Below are positions 53,411 to 60,841 of a DNA stretch of 64,000 nt, piece after piece. How positions within the stretch are numbered: the stretch's first letter is position 1; every line of letters starts with the position of its first letter. The notes below the pieces were generated by a model. The model was not told where the DNA came from, searched no databases, and was given only the letters and a program-made list of their open reading frames with translations. The translations under genes were made by a program, and so were the position numbers. Location of the stretch: positions 1-64,000 of the forward strand of contig JAZSLJ010000007.1 in assembly GCA_045535305.1 (NCBI GenBank). The letters are read 5' to 3'. This stretch comes from UBA1081 sp045535305. GTDB taxonomy: Bacteria > Bacillota > Clostridia > Oscillospirales > Acutalibacteraceae.

Positions 53411-54244
53411 ATGGACAAAAGAATGTGCATAAATCTGATTGAATCAACAATTCCGTTTATTGAACAGCTCCCTATTATAAAAAATGCAGGATTTGACGGC
53501 ATTTTTTTGGATTGGGAAAGAAATATTGACTTACAGCCGATTATAAACAAAGCAAGAGAGCTTGGGCTGTATGTGCAGTCGCTCCACGCACCTTTTTACG
53601 GAATGGACGATATATTTCACGATGATAAGGGCAGTCTTGCAGACAAAATGATAAACGACCTTATGGGGTCAATAGATTCCTGTGCCGAATTCGGTATCGA
53701 GCTGGTTATTTTTCATGCTGTTATCGGCATGGACAATCACTCCCCCAACGAAAAAGGACTTGAAAGAATTAAAAAAGTTATTGAACACGCCGCTGAAAAG
53801 AATGTTCGTATTGCATTTGAAAACACAGAGGGTGAAGAATATCTCAAAGCAATTCTTGACCGCTACGGCGACAGAGAACATATAGGTTTTTGCTATGATT
53901 CGGGACACGCAATGTGTTACAACTCCGGAAGTGATATATTAGGCAAATTCGGCAAGTATCTTTTTTCAACGCATCTCAACGACAATATGGGACAGACCGA
54001 AGACGAAATAACATTCCACGATGATAACCATATGCTCCCCTTTGACGGAATTGGAGATTGGGAGAAAATTGCAAAACAGCTTAAAGAAAATAATTTCCAA
54101 GGTCCGTTTACATTTGAGCTTGTCAAAGGCAACCGCCCCAACAGAAACACAAACGACAGATATGTTGAAATGACCTTTGAAGAATATATCAAAGAGGCAT
54201 ACGAGAGAGCCGATAAGTTCAGGGAGATTTATGATAAACAATAA
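53411..54244 (+). CDS. Sugar phosphate isomerase/epimerase-like TIM barrel protein
   Basis: Protein of 277 residues of the xylose isomerase-like TIM-barrel (AP-endonuclease 2) superfamily. Metal/substrate residues visible: GLYVQSLHAPFYG, the Glu in RIAFENTEGEEY, FCYDSGHAMC, STHLNDNMGQ and the His-Asp stretch HMLPFDGIGDWEKI, followed by FTFELVKG. Such proteins isomerise or epimerise sugars or sugar acids such as inositol derivatives. The start is ATG 53411 with GGAGGTG at good spacing. The final Lys-Gln-stop is encoded by TAAACAATAA, the same ten bases as the end of the dispersed element. Substrate unknown. Confidence 0.8.
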   Translation: MDKRMCINLIESTIPFIEQLPIIKNAGFDGIFLDWERNIDLQPIINKARELGLYVQSLHAPFYGMDDIFHDDKGSLADKMINDLMGSIDSCAEFGIELVIFHAVIGMDNHSPNEKGLERIKKVIEHAAEKNVRIAFENTEGEEYLKAILDRYGDREHIGFCYDSGHAMCYNSGSDILGKFGKYLFSTHLNDNMGQTEDEITFHDDNHMLPFDGIGDWEKIAKQLKENNFQGPFTFELVKGNRPNRNTNDRYVEMTFEEYIKEAYERADKFREIYDKQ

Positions 54245-54390
54245 TTCATCGGCTGATGCCGATAAAAATTAGTAATTAGTAATTAGCAATGAGTAATGGT
54301 GGAAAGGGCGTTGCCCTTTAACCCAATTTATATAATTTAAGCCCGTAGTGCTTCCTTAATTGCTCATTGCTCCCTGCTCATTGCTCATTA
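54235..54390 (+). repeat. Variant dispersed element, copy D
   Basis: Related to the 137-bp element but with different arms. It has TAAACAATAA at its left edge (54235-54244), an arm of TTAGTAATTAGCAATGAG units from 54269, the shared central hairpin AAAGGGCGTTGCCCTTT (54303-54319) with AACCCAATTTATAT, and a second arm of CATTGCTC units to 54390, then TAAACAATAA again. The arms pair with each other. A small hairpin ATCGGC/GCCGAT at 54248-54263 may be the isomerase gene's own terminator. Confidence 0.75.
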
Positions 54391-54428
54391 AACAATAACC
54401 GCACCGAGTAAATCGGTGCGGATTATTG
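54391..54428. terminator. Terminator-like hairpin after the EutH-like gene
   Basis: AACAATAA-CCGCACCGA pairs with TCGGTGCGG-A-TTATTGTT, a long stem with one bulge, at the 3' end of the minus-strand EutH-like gene. The core CCGCACCGA/TCGGTGCGG recurs at 55753-55774 and 56440-56461. Confidence 0.6.
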
Positions 54429-55505
54429 TTATTTTACTGATTTTTCTGCTCTCTTATACATAAAATTCGCAGCCACAAGAGCGGCAATTCCGCCAACGAG
54501 CTTTCCTGCTATCATTGCGGGCAGATATTCCTTATCAAATGCCATTGTAAAAGCAAGGTGATCCCCGAAAACAAAAGATGCTGATACCGTGAATGCCATA
54601 TTCATCATTCTGCCTTTTTCGTTCATTTTGGCTGCAAGGTCGAAGGTGGGGATGCTGTTTGCAAGTGATGAAACAAGTCCGAGCACGCTGTTTTCATCAA
54701 TATTGATTTTGTTGCCGATTACCGTAAAGGGCTTTCTGCAGATCTTTGAGATAAACGCTATAAAGGGAAAAACGCCCGCAAGAATAACGGCAATACCTGC
54801 AACTGTTGCGAATCCGTCCTCAACAGGTGTCATACCGGGTATAAGAGTTATGTCTGTTATATACTCAAATATACCTGCTGCAAGACCGACTGTGATTATT
54901 ATTATAACAATTTTGCCGATAATACCGAATATTTTGCGGCACAGATCAGGCTTGACGGCAAGACCGATACAGGTAATCAATGCTACAAACAGAACGGGTA
55001 TAAGATTAAGCATAAGCGTGCCGAAGGATATGCCAAGCATAAGACCTGACACAATACAGCCCACGGGCATTGTAGCTATACCGCAAAGAATACCGTTAAG
55101 CACCTCTCTGTGATATTTTTCGTCAATAGTTTTGAGTGCAACGGGCACTGTAAAGCATATTGTACAGCCCATCATAGATGCCACAACAAGTCCGTTGAAG
55201 CTGCCTATTACATCGTCGGATGCCAGCACCTGCGAAATTGCAGCACCGCCCATATCGTTTGCTATAAAGCTGCCGATAAAGGACATATCTATATGCGTAA
55301 GGCTGCACATCGGCTCCAATACGGGAGTAAGCACCTGTGCAAGTGTGGGTGCAATACATATCATACCGACCATAGCAAGGGACAATGAGCCGCACGCCAG
55401 AATACCCTTTTCGAACTCCTCACCCAATTTAAGGTGATTGCCCGTTATGCGGTCAACGGCACCGATAACAGCAAAAACTGCAAATATCATTTCAAGAACT
55501 GCCAT
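54429..55505 (-). CDS. EutH-like ethanolamine permease
   Basis: Integral membrane protein of 358 residues with about ten hydrophobic segments, resembling the ethanolamine permease EutH. Seen: AVIGAVDRITG at the N-terminus, EEFEKGILACGSLSLAMVGMICIAPTLAQVLTPVLEP, FIANDMGGAAISQVLA (the ANDMGG block is typical), SMMGCTICFTVPVAL and FVFGDHLAFTMAF. It would import ethanolamine. No other eut genes are in the window, so the link to ethanolamine breakdown is unproven. The start is ATG 55505 after CGGAG; the longer frame upstream is not supported by an SD. Confidence 0.85.
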   Translation of the reverse strand: MAVLEMIFAVFAVIGAVDRITGNHLKLGEEFEKGILACGSLSLAMVGMICIAPTLAQVLTPVLEPMCSLTHIDMSFIGSFIANDMGGAAISQVLASDDVIGSFNGLVVASMMGCTICFTVPVALKTIDEKYHREVLNGILCGIATMPVGCIVSGLMLGISFGTLMLNLIPVLFVALITCIGLAVKPDLCRKIFGIIGKIVIIIITVGLAAGIFEYITDITLIPGMTPVEDGFATVAGIAVILAGVFPFIAFISKICRKPFTVIGNKINIDENSVLGLVSSLANSIPTFDLAAKMNEKGRMMNMAFTVSASFVFGDHLAFTMAFDKEYLPAMIAGKLVGGIAALVAANFMYKRAEKSVK

Positions 55506-55632
55506 AAAATTTCTCCGAATAATTTTTTCCGATGTAGTATAACATAAAAAATAAATTAAATCAATAAATAAGTAGTTTATACAAAAAATAAACCGTACAA
55601 ATTTATATGATTTCGCAAAAAGGTTATTGCAA

Positions 55633-55720
55633 TTCCGTAGGGAATGCCCATTGGGCATTCCGTGCCGATTTTGAAATATAGCCACATAAAAAACGGACCG
55701 CCAATGGCGGTCCCTACTAT
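55633..55720. repeat. Double-hairpin palindromic element
   Basis: GTAGGGA and TCCCTAC form the outer ends. Inside are the hairpins GGAATGCCC-ATT-GGGCATTCC and GGACCGCC-AAT-GGCGGTCC, separated by about 35 bp of AT-rich DNA. It looks like a non-coding mobile palindrome of the kind scattered through Clostridia genomes. It lies in the 341-bp gap between the EutH-like gene and the small lipoprotein gene. Confidence 0.7.
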
Positions 55721-55752
55721 ATAAATTCAATTTTCTGCAAAGATAAAACAAA

Positions 55753-55774
55753 CCGCACCGATTACTCGGTGCGG
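55753..55774. repeat. Hairpin CCGCACCG/CGGTGCGG, second copy
   Basis: Same 22-bp hairpin as at 54399-54421 and 56440-56461, followed by GATTTT. It may act as a weak terminator; the rest of the gap to 55846 is AT-rich with nothing recognised. Confidence 0.6.
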
Positions 55775-55846
55775 GATTTTGAGCGCACTCTGAATTTTCA
55801 TAATCAAGATTACATAAACTACAATAAAGATTATCCGTATTTTTAA

Positions 55847-56044
55847 TTAATCAAGATAATTCCAATATTTCCCGTTTCCGTAAAGATCATCTTCATCATA
55901 ATGACCATTGCCATTATCATCATAGTACCCATCCTGATTATAACTGTTTCCATTACTGTCTGTATACCATGTTGATTCACTTCCACAACTTCCTAAAATC
56001 GAAAAAAACACAACTAATGCAATAAATATAATTATACCTTTCAT
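55847..56044 (-). CDS. Small lipoprotein, 65 residues
   Basis: Short exported protein. The signal MKGIIIFIALVVFFSILGSC ends in a lipobox (L-G-S-C), so the mature protein would be a lipid-anchored peptide of about 46 residues, rich in Asp, Asn, Gly and Tyr (DGYYDDNGNGHYDEDDLYG), which could bind calcium. The start is ATG 56044, after a near-perfect AAGGAGGTGA. Its promoter is divergent from that of the XRE gene and overlaps the operator shared with it. Family not recognised; a longer frame from 56104 lacks support. Confidence 0.72.
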   Translation of the reverse strand: MKGIIIFIALVVFFSILGSCGSESTWYTDSNGNSYNQDGYYDDNGNGHYDEDDLYGNGKYWNYLD

Positions 56045-56160
56045 AAACTTCACCTCCTTATTTCCTGAATGTTTTTTCAACAAACGGATAATAATTAAAA
56101 ACAACAGTCAACTCAGCTCAAGCTTGACAGTTACACAAAAACCAAGTACTTTTGAATAAT

Positions 56161-56215
56161 ATTATACACCACTTTTGGTGTAAATGTCAATACACTAAAT
56201 GTGGTGTATTATAAT
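56161..56215. promoter_or_regulatory. Divergent promoters with two matching operators
   Basis: Operator 1 is TACACCACTTTTGGTGTA (56165-56182), perfect 7-bp arms. Operator 2 is TACACTAAATGTGGTGTA (56191-56208), one mismatch. They are 26 bp apart centre to centre. Operator 1 lies in the spacer of the minus promoter TTGACA (56185-56190)/TATAAT (56161-56166). Operator 2 abuts the plus -10 TATAAT (56210-56215) of the XRE gene. Confidence 0.75.
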
Positions 56216-56231
56216 TTTATTGGTGATAATT

Positions 56232-56438
56232 ATGAAAGAATATCCTGAAATAATACGGGAGCTTCGTGAAGATAATGATTTGAATCAAAGTGATGTTGCC
56301 GAAATTCTCGGTACTACTCAACAAGTATATTCACGCTATGAAAAAGGAATAAATGAAATACCCGTAAGGCACATCATCACTCTTTGCAAATTTTACAAAG
56401 TAAGTGCCGATTATATCTTAGGACTTAAACAACAATAA
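56232..56438 (+). CDS. Small XRE-family HTH regulator
   Basis: DNA-binding protein of 68 residues consisting of an XRE domain: IIRELREDNDLNQSDVAEILGT, TQQVYSRYEKGINEIPV and a last helix ITLCKFYKVSADYILGL. Paralogue of the regulator at 40836-41048. The start is ATG 56232; the upstream frame from 56199 runs through the -10 box. Two matching palindromic operators precede it, so it probably represses itself and the divergent lipoprotein gene. Confidence 0.85.
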   Translation: MKEYPEIIRELREDNDLNQSDVAEILGTTQQVYSRYEKGINEIPVRHIITLCKFYKVSADYILGLKQQ

Positions 56439-56439
56439 A

Positions 56440-56470
56440 CCGCACCGATTACTCGGTGCGGGATTTTTTA
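56440..56470 (+). terminator. Terminator of the XRE gene
   Basis: CCGCACCGA pairs with TCGGTGCGG (56440-56461), followed by GATTTTTT. The same hairpin occurs at 54399 and 55753. Confidence 0.85.
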
Positions 56471-56821
56471 TTTATTGTTTTTTGCTGTTTTACAGGAAGC
56501 GACAAGTGCGGCTTTTATTCTTGAACATAAATTCTCTAATTGTTTATATTGTTGTTCATCAATATATTTTGTTCTGTATAATATCAGCAACCAATACGAT
56601 GTTTCGTTTGCCTCTTTAAGTGCAATTTCAAATTTTGCAATAAAATCAGCCTTACTGTGAGCATATTGTGCCTCGTGAATATTTGCACCGATGCTTGTTC
56701 CGCTGCGACAAATCTGATTTGCAATTACAGATTACTGTTTCGATTTCAATATTTTTACCAATTCAACAATTTTCACTGAAAAATCTATTGATAAATCTAC
56801 AAGCAAATTGCTTTCTTTTAT
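56468..56821 (-). pseudogene. Broken four-helix-bundle (23S rRNA IVP-type) gene
   Basis: Reading the minus strand from 56821 gives one continuous frame of 118 codons that matches the four-helix-bundle/S23 intervening-sequence protein family (PF05635): VDLSIDFSVKIVELVKIL, then RSGTSIGANIHEAQYAHSKA and FEIALKEANETSYWLLILY, ending CKTAKNNK. Two lesions are seen: the start codon position, eight bases after AGGAG, is ATA instead of ATG, and an in-frame TAA stop lies at 56732-56734 before the conserved SGTSIGANIHEA block. No frameshift is needed. It adjoins the hairpin cluster at 56843-57045. Whether the second half is translated from an internal start is unknown. Confidence 0.82.
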
Positions 56822-56842
56822 ACCGCTAACTCCTATAAAGAT

Positions 56843-57045
56843 GATAGTTTAATCTTTGATTAAAATGATAGTGCAACAAGTTGCAATGATGGATTGAATG
56901 TAAACATTCAAAATGATGGGATGGTTGCAATCATTTGTCGAAGACAACCATCATTTGCGTAAGCAACTATCATAAACAAAGTGTCATCATTTGCCGAAGG
57001 CAACCATCATTTTGATTAAAAAATAATGAATTATTTTTTAATCAA
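56843..57045. repeat. Cluster of short hairpins separated by ATGATGG/CCATCAT
   Basis: At least six different palindromes follow each other: TTTAATC-TTT-GATTAAA, TGCAAC-AA-GTTGCA, TTGAATG-TAAA-CATTCAA, TTGTC-GAA-GACAA, TTGC-GTAA-GCAA and TTGCC-GAA-GGCAA. They are separated by ATGATAG/ATGATGG or the reverse CCATCAT/CTATCAT. The cluster ends in a 16-bp palindrome (arms starting TTTGATTAAAAAATAA) that overlaps the gpmI stop codon. The stems differ while the joints are kept. Confidence 0.75.
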
Positions 57046-58548
57046 AGACTCGCCTGTCATTTCTTTGGGCTGTGCAAGTCCCATCATATCAAGGAGTGTG
57101 GGGCAAAGGTCGCAGAGTCTGCCGCCGTCCTTAAGAGGAGCTGTCTGTCCGATTGTAACAACGGGTACGGGATTTGTTGAGTGAGGTGTAAATGCCTCGC
57201 CGTTTTCATCAATCATCTTATCAGCGTTACCGTGGTCAGCTGTGATAATCATTTTACCGTCCATTTTTGCAACTGCATCTGCGAGTCTGCCAACGCACTC
57301 GTCAACAGCTTCTACTGCTGCAACAGCTGCATCAAAAATACCTGTATGGCCAACCATATCGCAGTTTGCGTAGTTGATGATGATAACATCATACTTGCCG
57401 CTGAGAACCTGCTCAACAACTGCATCTGTTACCTCATATGCACTCATTTCGGGCTTCAAATCAAATGTTGCAACGTCGGGAGAATTAATAAGAATTCTGT
57501 CCTCACCGGGGAACTGAGCTTCAACACCGCCGTTAAAGAAGAATGTTACGTGAGCATACTTCTGTGTTTCTGCAATACGGAGCTGTGTAAGACCGAGTGA
57601 TGAAACGTATTCACCCATTGTCATAGTAAGGTCTTCGTTAGCAAATGCAACTGTTACATTAGGCATTGTTGCATCGTACTGTGTCATACAAACATAGTTA
57701 AGGGGGAAGAAGCCATTTCTTCTCTCAAAACCGTTGAAATCGGGGTCAACGAACATTCTTGTAAGCTGTCTTGCTCTGTCGGGACGGAAATTGAAGCAGA
57801 TAACGGAGTCATTCTCCTTAATCATACCCTCTTTATCAATAACAACGGGAACAACAAACTCGTCTGTTACGCCGTTTGCGTAGGATTCTGCCATAGCCTT
57901 TACAGGGCAGTCGCACTGATTGCCTTCGCCGTAAACCATAGCTGCATAAGCCTTTTCTTCTCTGTCCCATGCAAAATCTCTGTCCATAGCGTAGTATCTG
58001 CCGGAGATTGTTGCAATTTTACCGAGACCTGTTGCACTGAATTTATCAAGGCAATCCTGCATAAAGCCTTTACCTGATTCAACGGAAACATCACGGCCGT
58101 CTGTGATAGCGTGAACATAAACCTTGTCAAGACCCTTTGCCTTAGCCATATCAATAAGACCGAAAAGGTGCTCAATGTGGCTGTGAACACCGCCGTCGGA
58201 AAGAAGACCAACAAGGTGAAGTGCTGTTCCCTTTGCTTTACAAGCATCCATAGCATCGGAAAGAGCTTTTACGTTTGCAAGCTCGCCGTCCTTGATTGTT
58301 TTTGAAATTTTAACGAGCATCTGGTAAACAACACGACCTGCGCCGATGTTTGTATGACCAACCTCAGAGTTACCCATCTGACCGTCGGGAAGACCTACGT
58401 CAAGACCTGATGCACCGATGAGTGTGTGAGGATTTTCTGCAAAAATTTTATCAAGGCAGGGAGTTTTTGCAAATTCAATTGCATTTCCCTTTGCTCCGGG
58501 ATTTGAGCCGAAGCCGTCCATTATACAAAGAACATATGGTTTTTTCAT
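57031..58548 (-). CDS. gpmI: 2,3-bisphosphoglycerate-independent phosphoglycerate mutase
   Basis: Cofactor-independent phosphoglycerate mutase of 505 residues, converting 3- to 2-phosphoglycerate. Seen: LCIMDGFGSNPG (metal Asp), DGQMGNSEVGHTNIGAGRVVYQ (phosphorylated Ser near residue 62), HAITDGRDV, NFRPDRARQL, NYANCDMVGHTG and MIITADHGNADKM (metal ligands). Third gene of the operon pgk-tpiA-gpmI, 54 bp after tpiA. Its stop codon lies in the terminal palindrome of the hairpin cluster, which may also act as its 3' end. Confidence 0.97.
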   Translation of the reverse strand: MKKPYVLCIMDGFGSNPGAKGNAIEFAKTPCLDKIFAENPHTLIGASGLDVGLPDGQMGNSEVGHTNIGAGRVVYQMLVKISKTIKDGELANVKALSDAMDACKAKGTALHLVGLLSDGGVHSHIEHLFGLIDMAKAKGLDKVYVHAITDGRDVSVESGKGFMQDCLDKFSATGLGKIATISGRYYAMDRDFAWDREEKAYAAMVYGEGNQCDCPVKAMAESYANGVTDEFVVPVVIDKEGMIKENDSVICFNFRPDRARQLTRMFVDPDFNGFERRNGFFPLNYVCMTQYDATMPNVTVAFANEDLTMTMGEYVSSLGLTQLRIAETQKYAHVTFFFNGGVEAQFPGEDRILINSPDVATFDLKPEMSAYEVTDAVVEQVLSGKYDVIIINYANCDMVGHTGIFDAAVAAVEAVDECVGRLADAVAKMDGKMIITADHGNADKMIDENGEAFTPHSTNPVPVVTIGQTAPLKDGGRLCDLCPTLLDMMGLAQPKEMTGESLIKK

Positions 58549-58602
58549 AATTATATCATTCCTTTAAAAATCGGGCAGGTATTTCTCCTGCCCTAAATAT
58601 TA

Positions 58603-59370
58603 TTATTTTGAAGCAGCTTTTACGATAATTGAGAAATCTGCAGCTTTAAGAGATGCGCCGCCGATAAGACCGCCGTCAACATCCTCCTGTGCAAGAAGCT
58701 CATCAGCATTAGCAGCGTTCATTGAACCGCCGTACTGAACAACCATTTTATCAGCAGCAGCCTTGCCGTAAAGCTCTGCTACACACTCTCTGATAGCGTG
58801 GTTAACTTCGTTTGCCTGTTCAGCAGTAGCTGTTACACCTGTGCCGATTGCCCATACAGGCTCGTATGCGATGATGATGTTTGCAAGCTCTGCTTCGGAA
58901 ACACCGCCAAGAGCAATCTTTGTCTGCATACGTACGATTTCTTCTGTAATGCCCTGATTTCTCTGTTCAAGGTATTCACCAACACAAAGAATTACGGTAA
59001 GACCTGCATCAAGAGCAGCTCTTGTTCTCTTCTGAACTGTTACGTCTGTTTCACCGAAATACTGTCTTCTCTCTGAATGACCGATGATAACGTAAGGAAC
59101 GCCGATTTCTTTGAGCATTTTTGCAGAAACTTCACCTGTGAAAGCACCGCTTTCTGCCCAATGGCAGTTTTCAACACCGATTTTGATGTTTGAGCCCTCT
59201 GCTGCTTCCATAGCTGCAAATACGTCAATATAAGGAACGCAAAGAACAACATCACAATCTGCACCTGCTACGAGAGGCTTCATTTCTTCAATAATAGCCT
59301 TTGTTTCAGCAGGAGTTTTATTCATTTTCCAGTTACCTGCGATAACTGCTTTACGAAGAGCTTTATTCAT
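58603..59370 (-). CDS. tpiA: Triosephosphate isomerase
   Basis: Triosephosphate isomerase of 255 residues. Seen: VIAGNWKMNK (catalytic Lys), YVIIGHSERRQYFGE (catalytic His), IIAYEPVWAIGTGVTAT (catalytic Glu and loop 6) and VVQYGGSMNAANA. It interconverts dihydroxyacetone phosphate and glyceraldehyde 3-phosphate. The start is ATG 59370, preceded by AAAGGA; the upstream TTG overlaps that site and is rejected. Middle gene of the glycolytic operon. Confidence 0.97.
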   Translation of the reverse strand: MNKALRKAVIAGNWKMNKTPAETKAIIEEMKPLVAGADCDVVLCVPYIDVFAAMEAAEGSNIKIGVENCHWAESGAFTGEVSAKMLKEIGVPYVIIGHSERRQYFGETDVTVQKRTRAALDAGLTVILCVGEYLEQRNQGITEEIVRMQTKIALGGVSEAELANIIIAYEPVWAIGTGVTATAEQANEVNHAIRECVAELYGKAAADKMVVQYGGSMNAANADELLAQEDVDGGLIGGASLKAADFSIIVKAASK

Positions 59371-59441
59371 TTGAATATATCCTTTCAATATGTAGTGAAG
59401 AACGATTGCTCATTCTTCACCTACTTTAGTTTTATTTAAAA

Positions 59442-60644
59442 TTACTTGTTGTCGATGCAAGCGATACCGGGAAGATCTTTACCCTCAAGGAATTCGAGAG
59501 AGGCGCCGCCGCCTGTTGAAACGTGAGTCATCTTGTCGTTGAAGCCGAGCTTCTTAACAGCTGCTGCTGAGTCGCCGCCGCCGATGATTGAAACTGCGCC
59601 TGCATCTGTTGCAGCTGCAACAGCGTTAGCAACTGAAATTGTACCTGATGCAAACTTTTCCCACTCAGAAACACCCATAGGTCCGTTCCAGATAACTGTG
59701 CCAGCACCCTGGAGTGCTTCAGCAAAGAGTTCTTCTGACTTAGGACCGATGTCAAGACCCATCCAACCGTCGGGAATCTTGTCGCTGTCTACGATTTCAC
59801 ATTCTGTATCGGGCTTGTATTCTGTACCAATTCTGTTATCAATGGGAATAAGGAACTTAACGCCCTTTTCTTCAGCAAGCTTCATCATGCTCTTGGCAAG
59901 CTCAATCTTATCTTCTTCACAGATTGATGTACCAACTGAATGGCCCTGTGCTGCGAAGAATGTGTAAGCCATACCGCCGCCTACGATAAGAGTATCAACC
60001 TTTTCCATAAGGTTTTCGATAACGCCGATTTTGTCAGAAACCTTTGCACCGCCGAGGATAGCAACGAAGGGTCTTGCAGGATCTTCAAGAGCCTTACCCA
60101 TAACGTCAACTTCCTTCTGCATAAGGTAGCCGATAGCTGACTCCTCAACAAAAGCTGCTACACCTGCTGTTGAAGAATGTGCTCTGTGAGCTGAACCGAA
60201 AGCATCGTTTACAAAAATATCTGCAAGAGCAGCAAACTTTTTGCTGAGCTCTTCATCGTTCTTTGTTTCGCCCTTTTCAAAACGTACGTTTTCAAGGAGC
60301 ATAGCTTCGCCGTCTTTGAGTTCTGCAGCGAGAGCCTGTGCAGACTCGCCTACTACGTCCTTTGCAAGCTTAACCTCGATACCGAGATACTTTGAAAGAC
60401 ATTCTGCAACGGGTGCCATTGAGAATTCGGGGTTGAATTCACCCTTAGGTCTGCCAAGGTGAGAGCAAAGGATAACTTTTGCATTGTTATCAAGCAAATA
60501 CTTGATTGTGGGAAGAGAAGCAACTACTCTCTTATCGCTTGTGATAACGCCGTTTTCCATTTTAACGTTGAAATCACAACGTACAAGCACTTTCTTGCCT
60601 GCAACATTTAAATTTTCAATAGTTTTCTTGTTTAAAACGCTCAT
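59442..60644 (-). CDS. pgk: Phosphoglycerate kinase
   Basis: Phosphoglycerate kinase of 400 residues making ATP from 1,3-bisphosphoglycerate. Seen: KVLVRCDFNVKMENG, LCSHLGRPKGEFNPEFSM, LLENVRFEKGE, FVNDAFGSAHRAHSS, FVAILGGAKVSDKI, NGPMGVSEWEKFASGT and SIIGGGDSAAAVKKLG with the C-terminal HVSTGGGASLEFLEGK. First gene of the operon with tpiA and gpmI; no gap gene precedes it, unlike many Bacillota. The ATG follows AAGGAGATT. Confidence 0.98.
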   Translation of the reverse strand: MSVLNKKTIENLNVAGKKVLVRCDFNVKMENGVITSDKRVVASLPTIKYLLDNNAKVILCSHLGRPKGEFNPEFSMAPVAECLSKYLGIEVKLAKDVVGESAQALAAELKDGEAMLLENVRFEKGETKNDEELSKKFAALADIFVNDAFGSAHRAHSSTAGVAAFVEESAIGYLMQKEVDVMGKALEDPARPFVAILGGAKVSDKIGVIENLMEKVDTLIVGGGMAYTFFAAQGHSVGTSICEEDKIELAKSMMKLAEEKGVKFLIPIDNRIGTEYKPDTECEIVDSDKIPDGWMGLDIGPKSEELFAEALQGAGTVIWNGPMGVSEWEKFASGTISVANAVAAATDAGAVSIIGGGDSAAAVKKLGFNDKMTHVSTGGGASLEFLEGKDLPGIACIDNK

Positions 60645-60686
60645 TGTAAAATCTCCTTATATAAAGAATTTTTATAACTAAACTGA

Positions 60687-60723
60687 CACAATATATTTTA
60701 TTATATTGTGAAAAATTTATCAA
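60687..60723 (-). promoter_or_regulatory. Promoter of the pgk operon with overlapping palindrome
   Basis: Minus-strand TTGATA (60718-60723), 17-bp spacer, TAAAAT (60695-60700). A 9-bp inverted repeat CACAATATA/TATATTGTG (60687-60695 with 60702-60710) covers the -10 and could bind a repressor. From 60724 to 60841 the sequence is AT-rich and I see nothing further in it. Confidence 0.55.
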
Positions 60724-60841
60724 GTGGCAATTCCGCCAAATCATTAAATGCGGTAAGCACAATTATTTGTATATATAATATACCCAAATTAATGCATTAT
60801 AGGCACAGTATAACAATTTTTATAGCAAAATGCAATATTAA

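Noticed and set aside
56475..56660. 61-codon plus-strand open frame after the XRE terminator
   Set aside because: It is the antisense of the conserved C-terminal half of the four-helix-bundle pseudogene.
56843..57045. Possible CRISPR array
   Set aside because: The repeated joints are only about 7 bp, occur in both orientations, and the intervening pieces are palindromes of 12-18 bp rather than unique spacers of about 30 bp; no cas genes are present.
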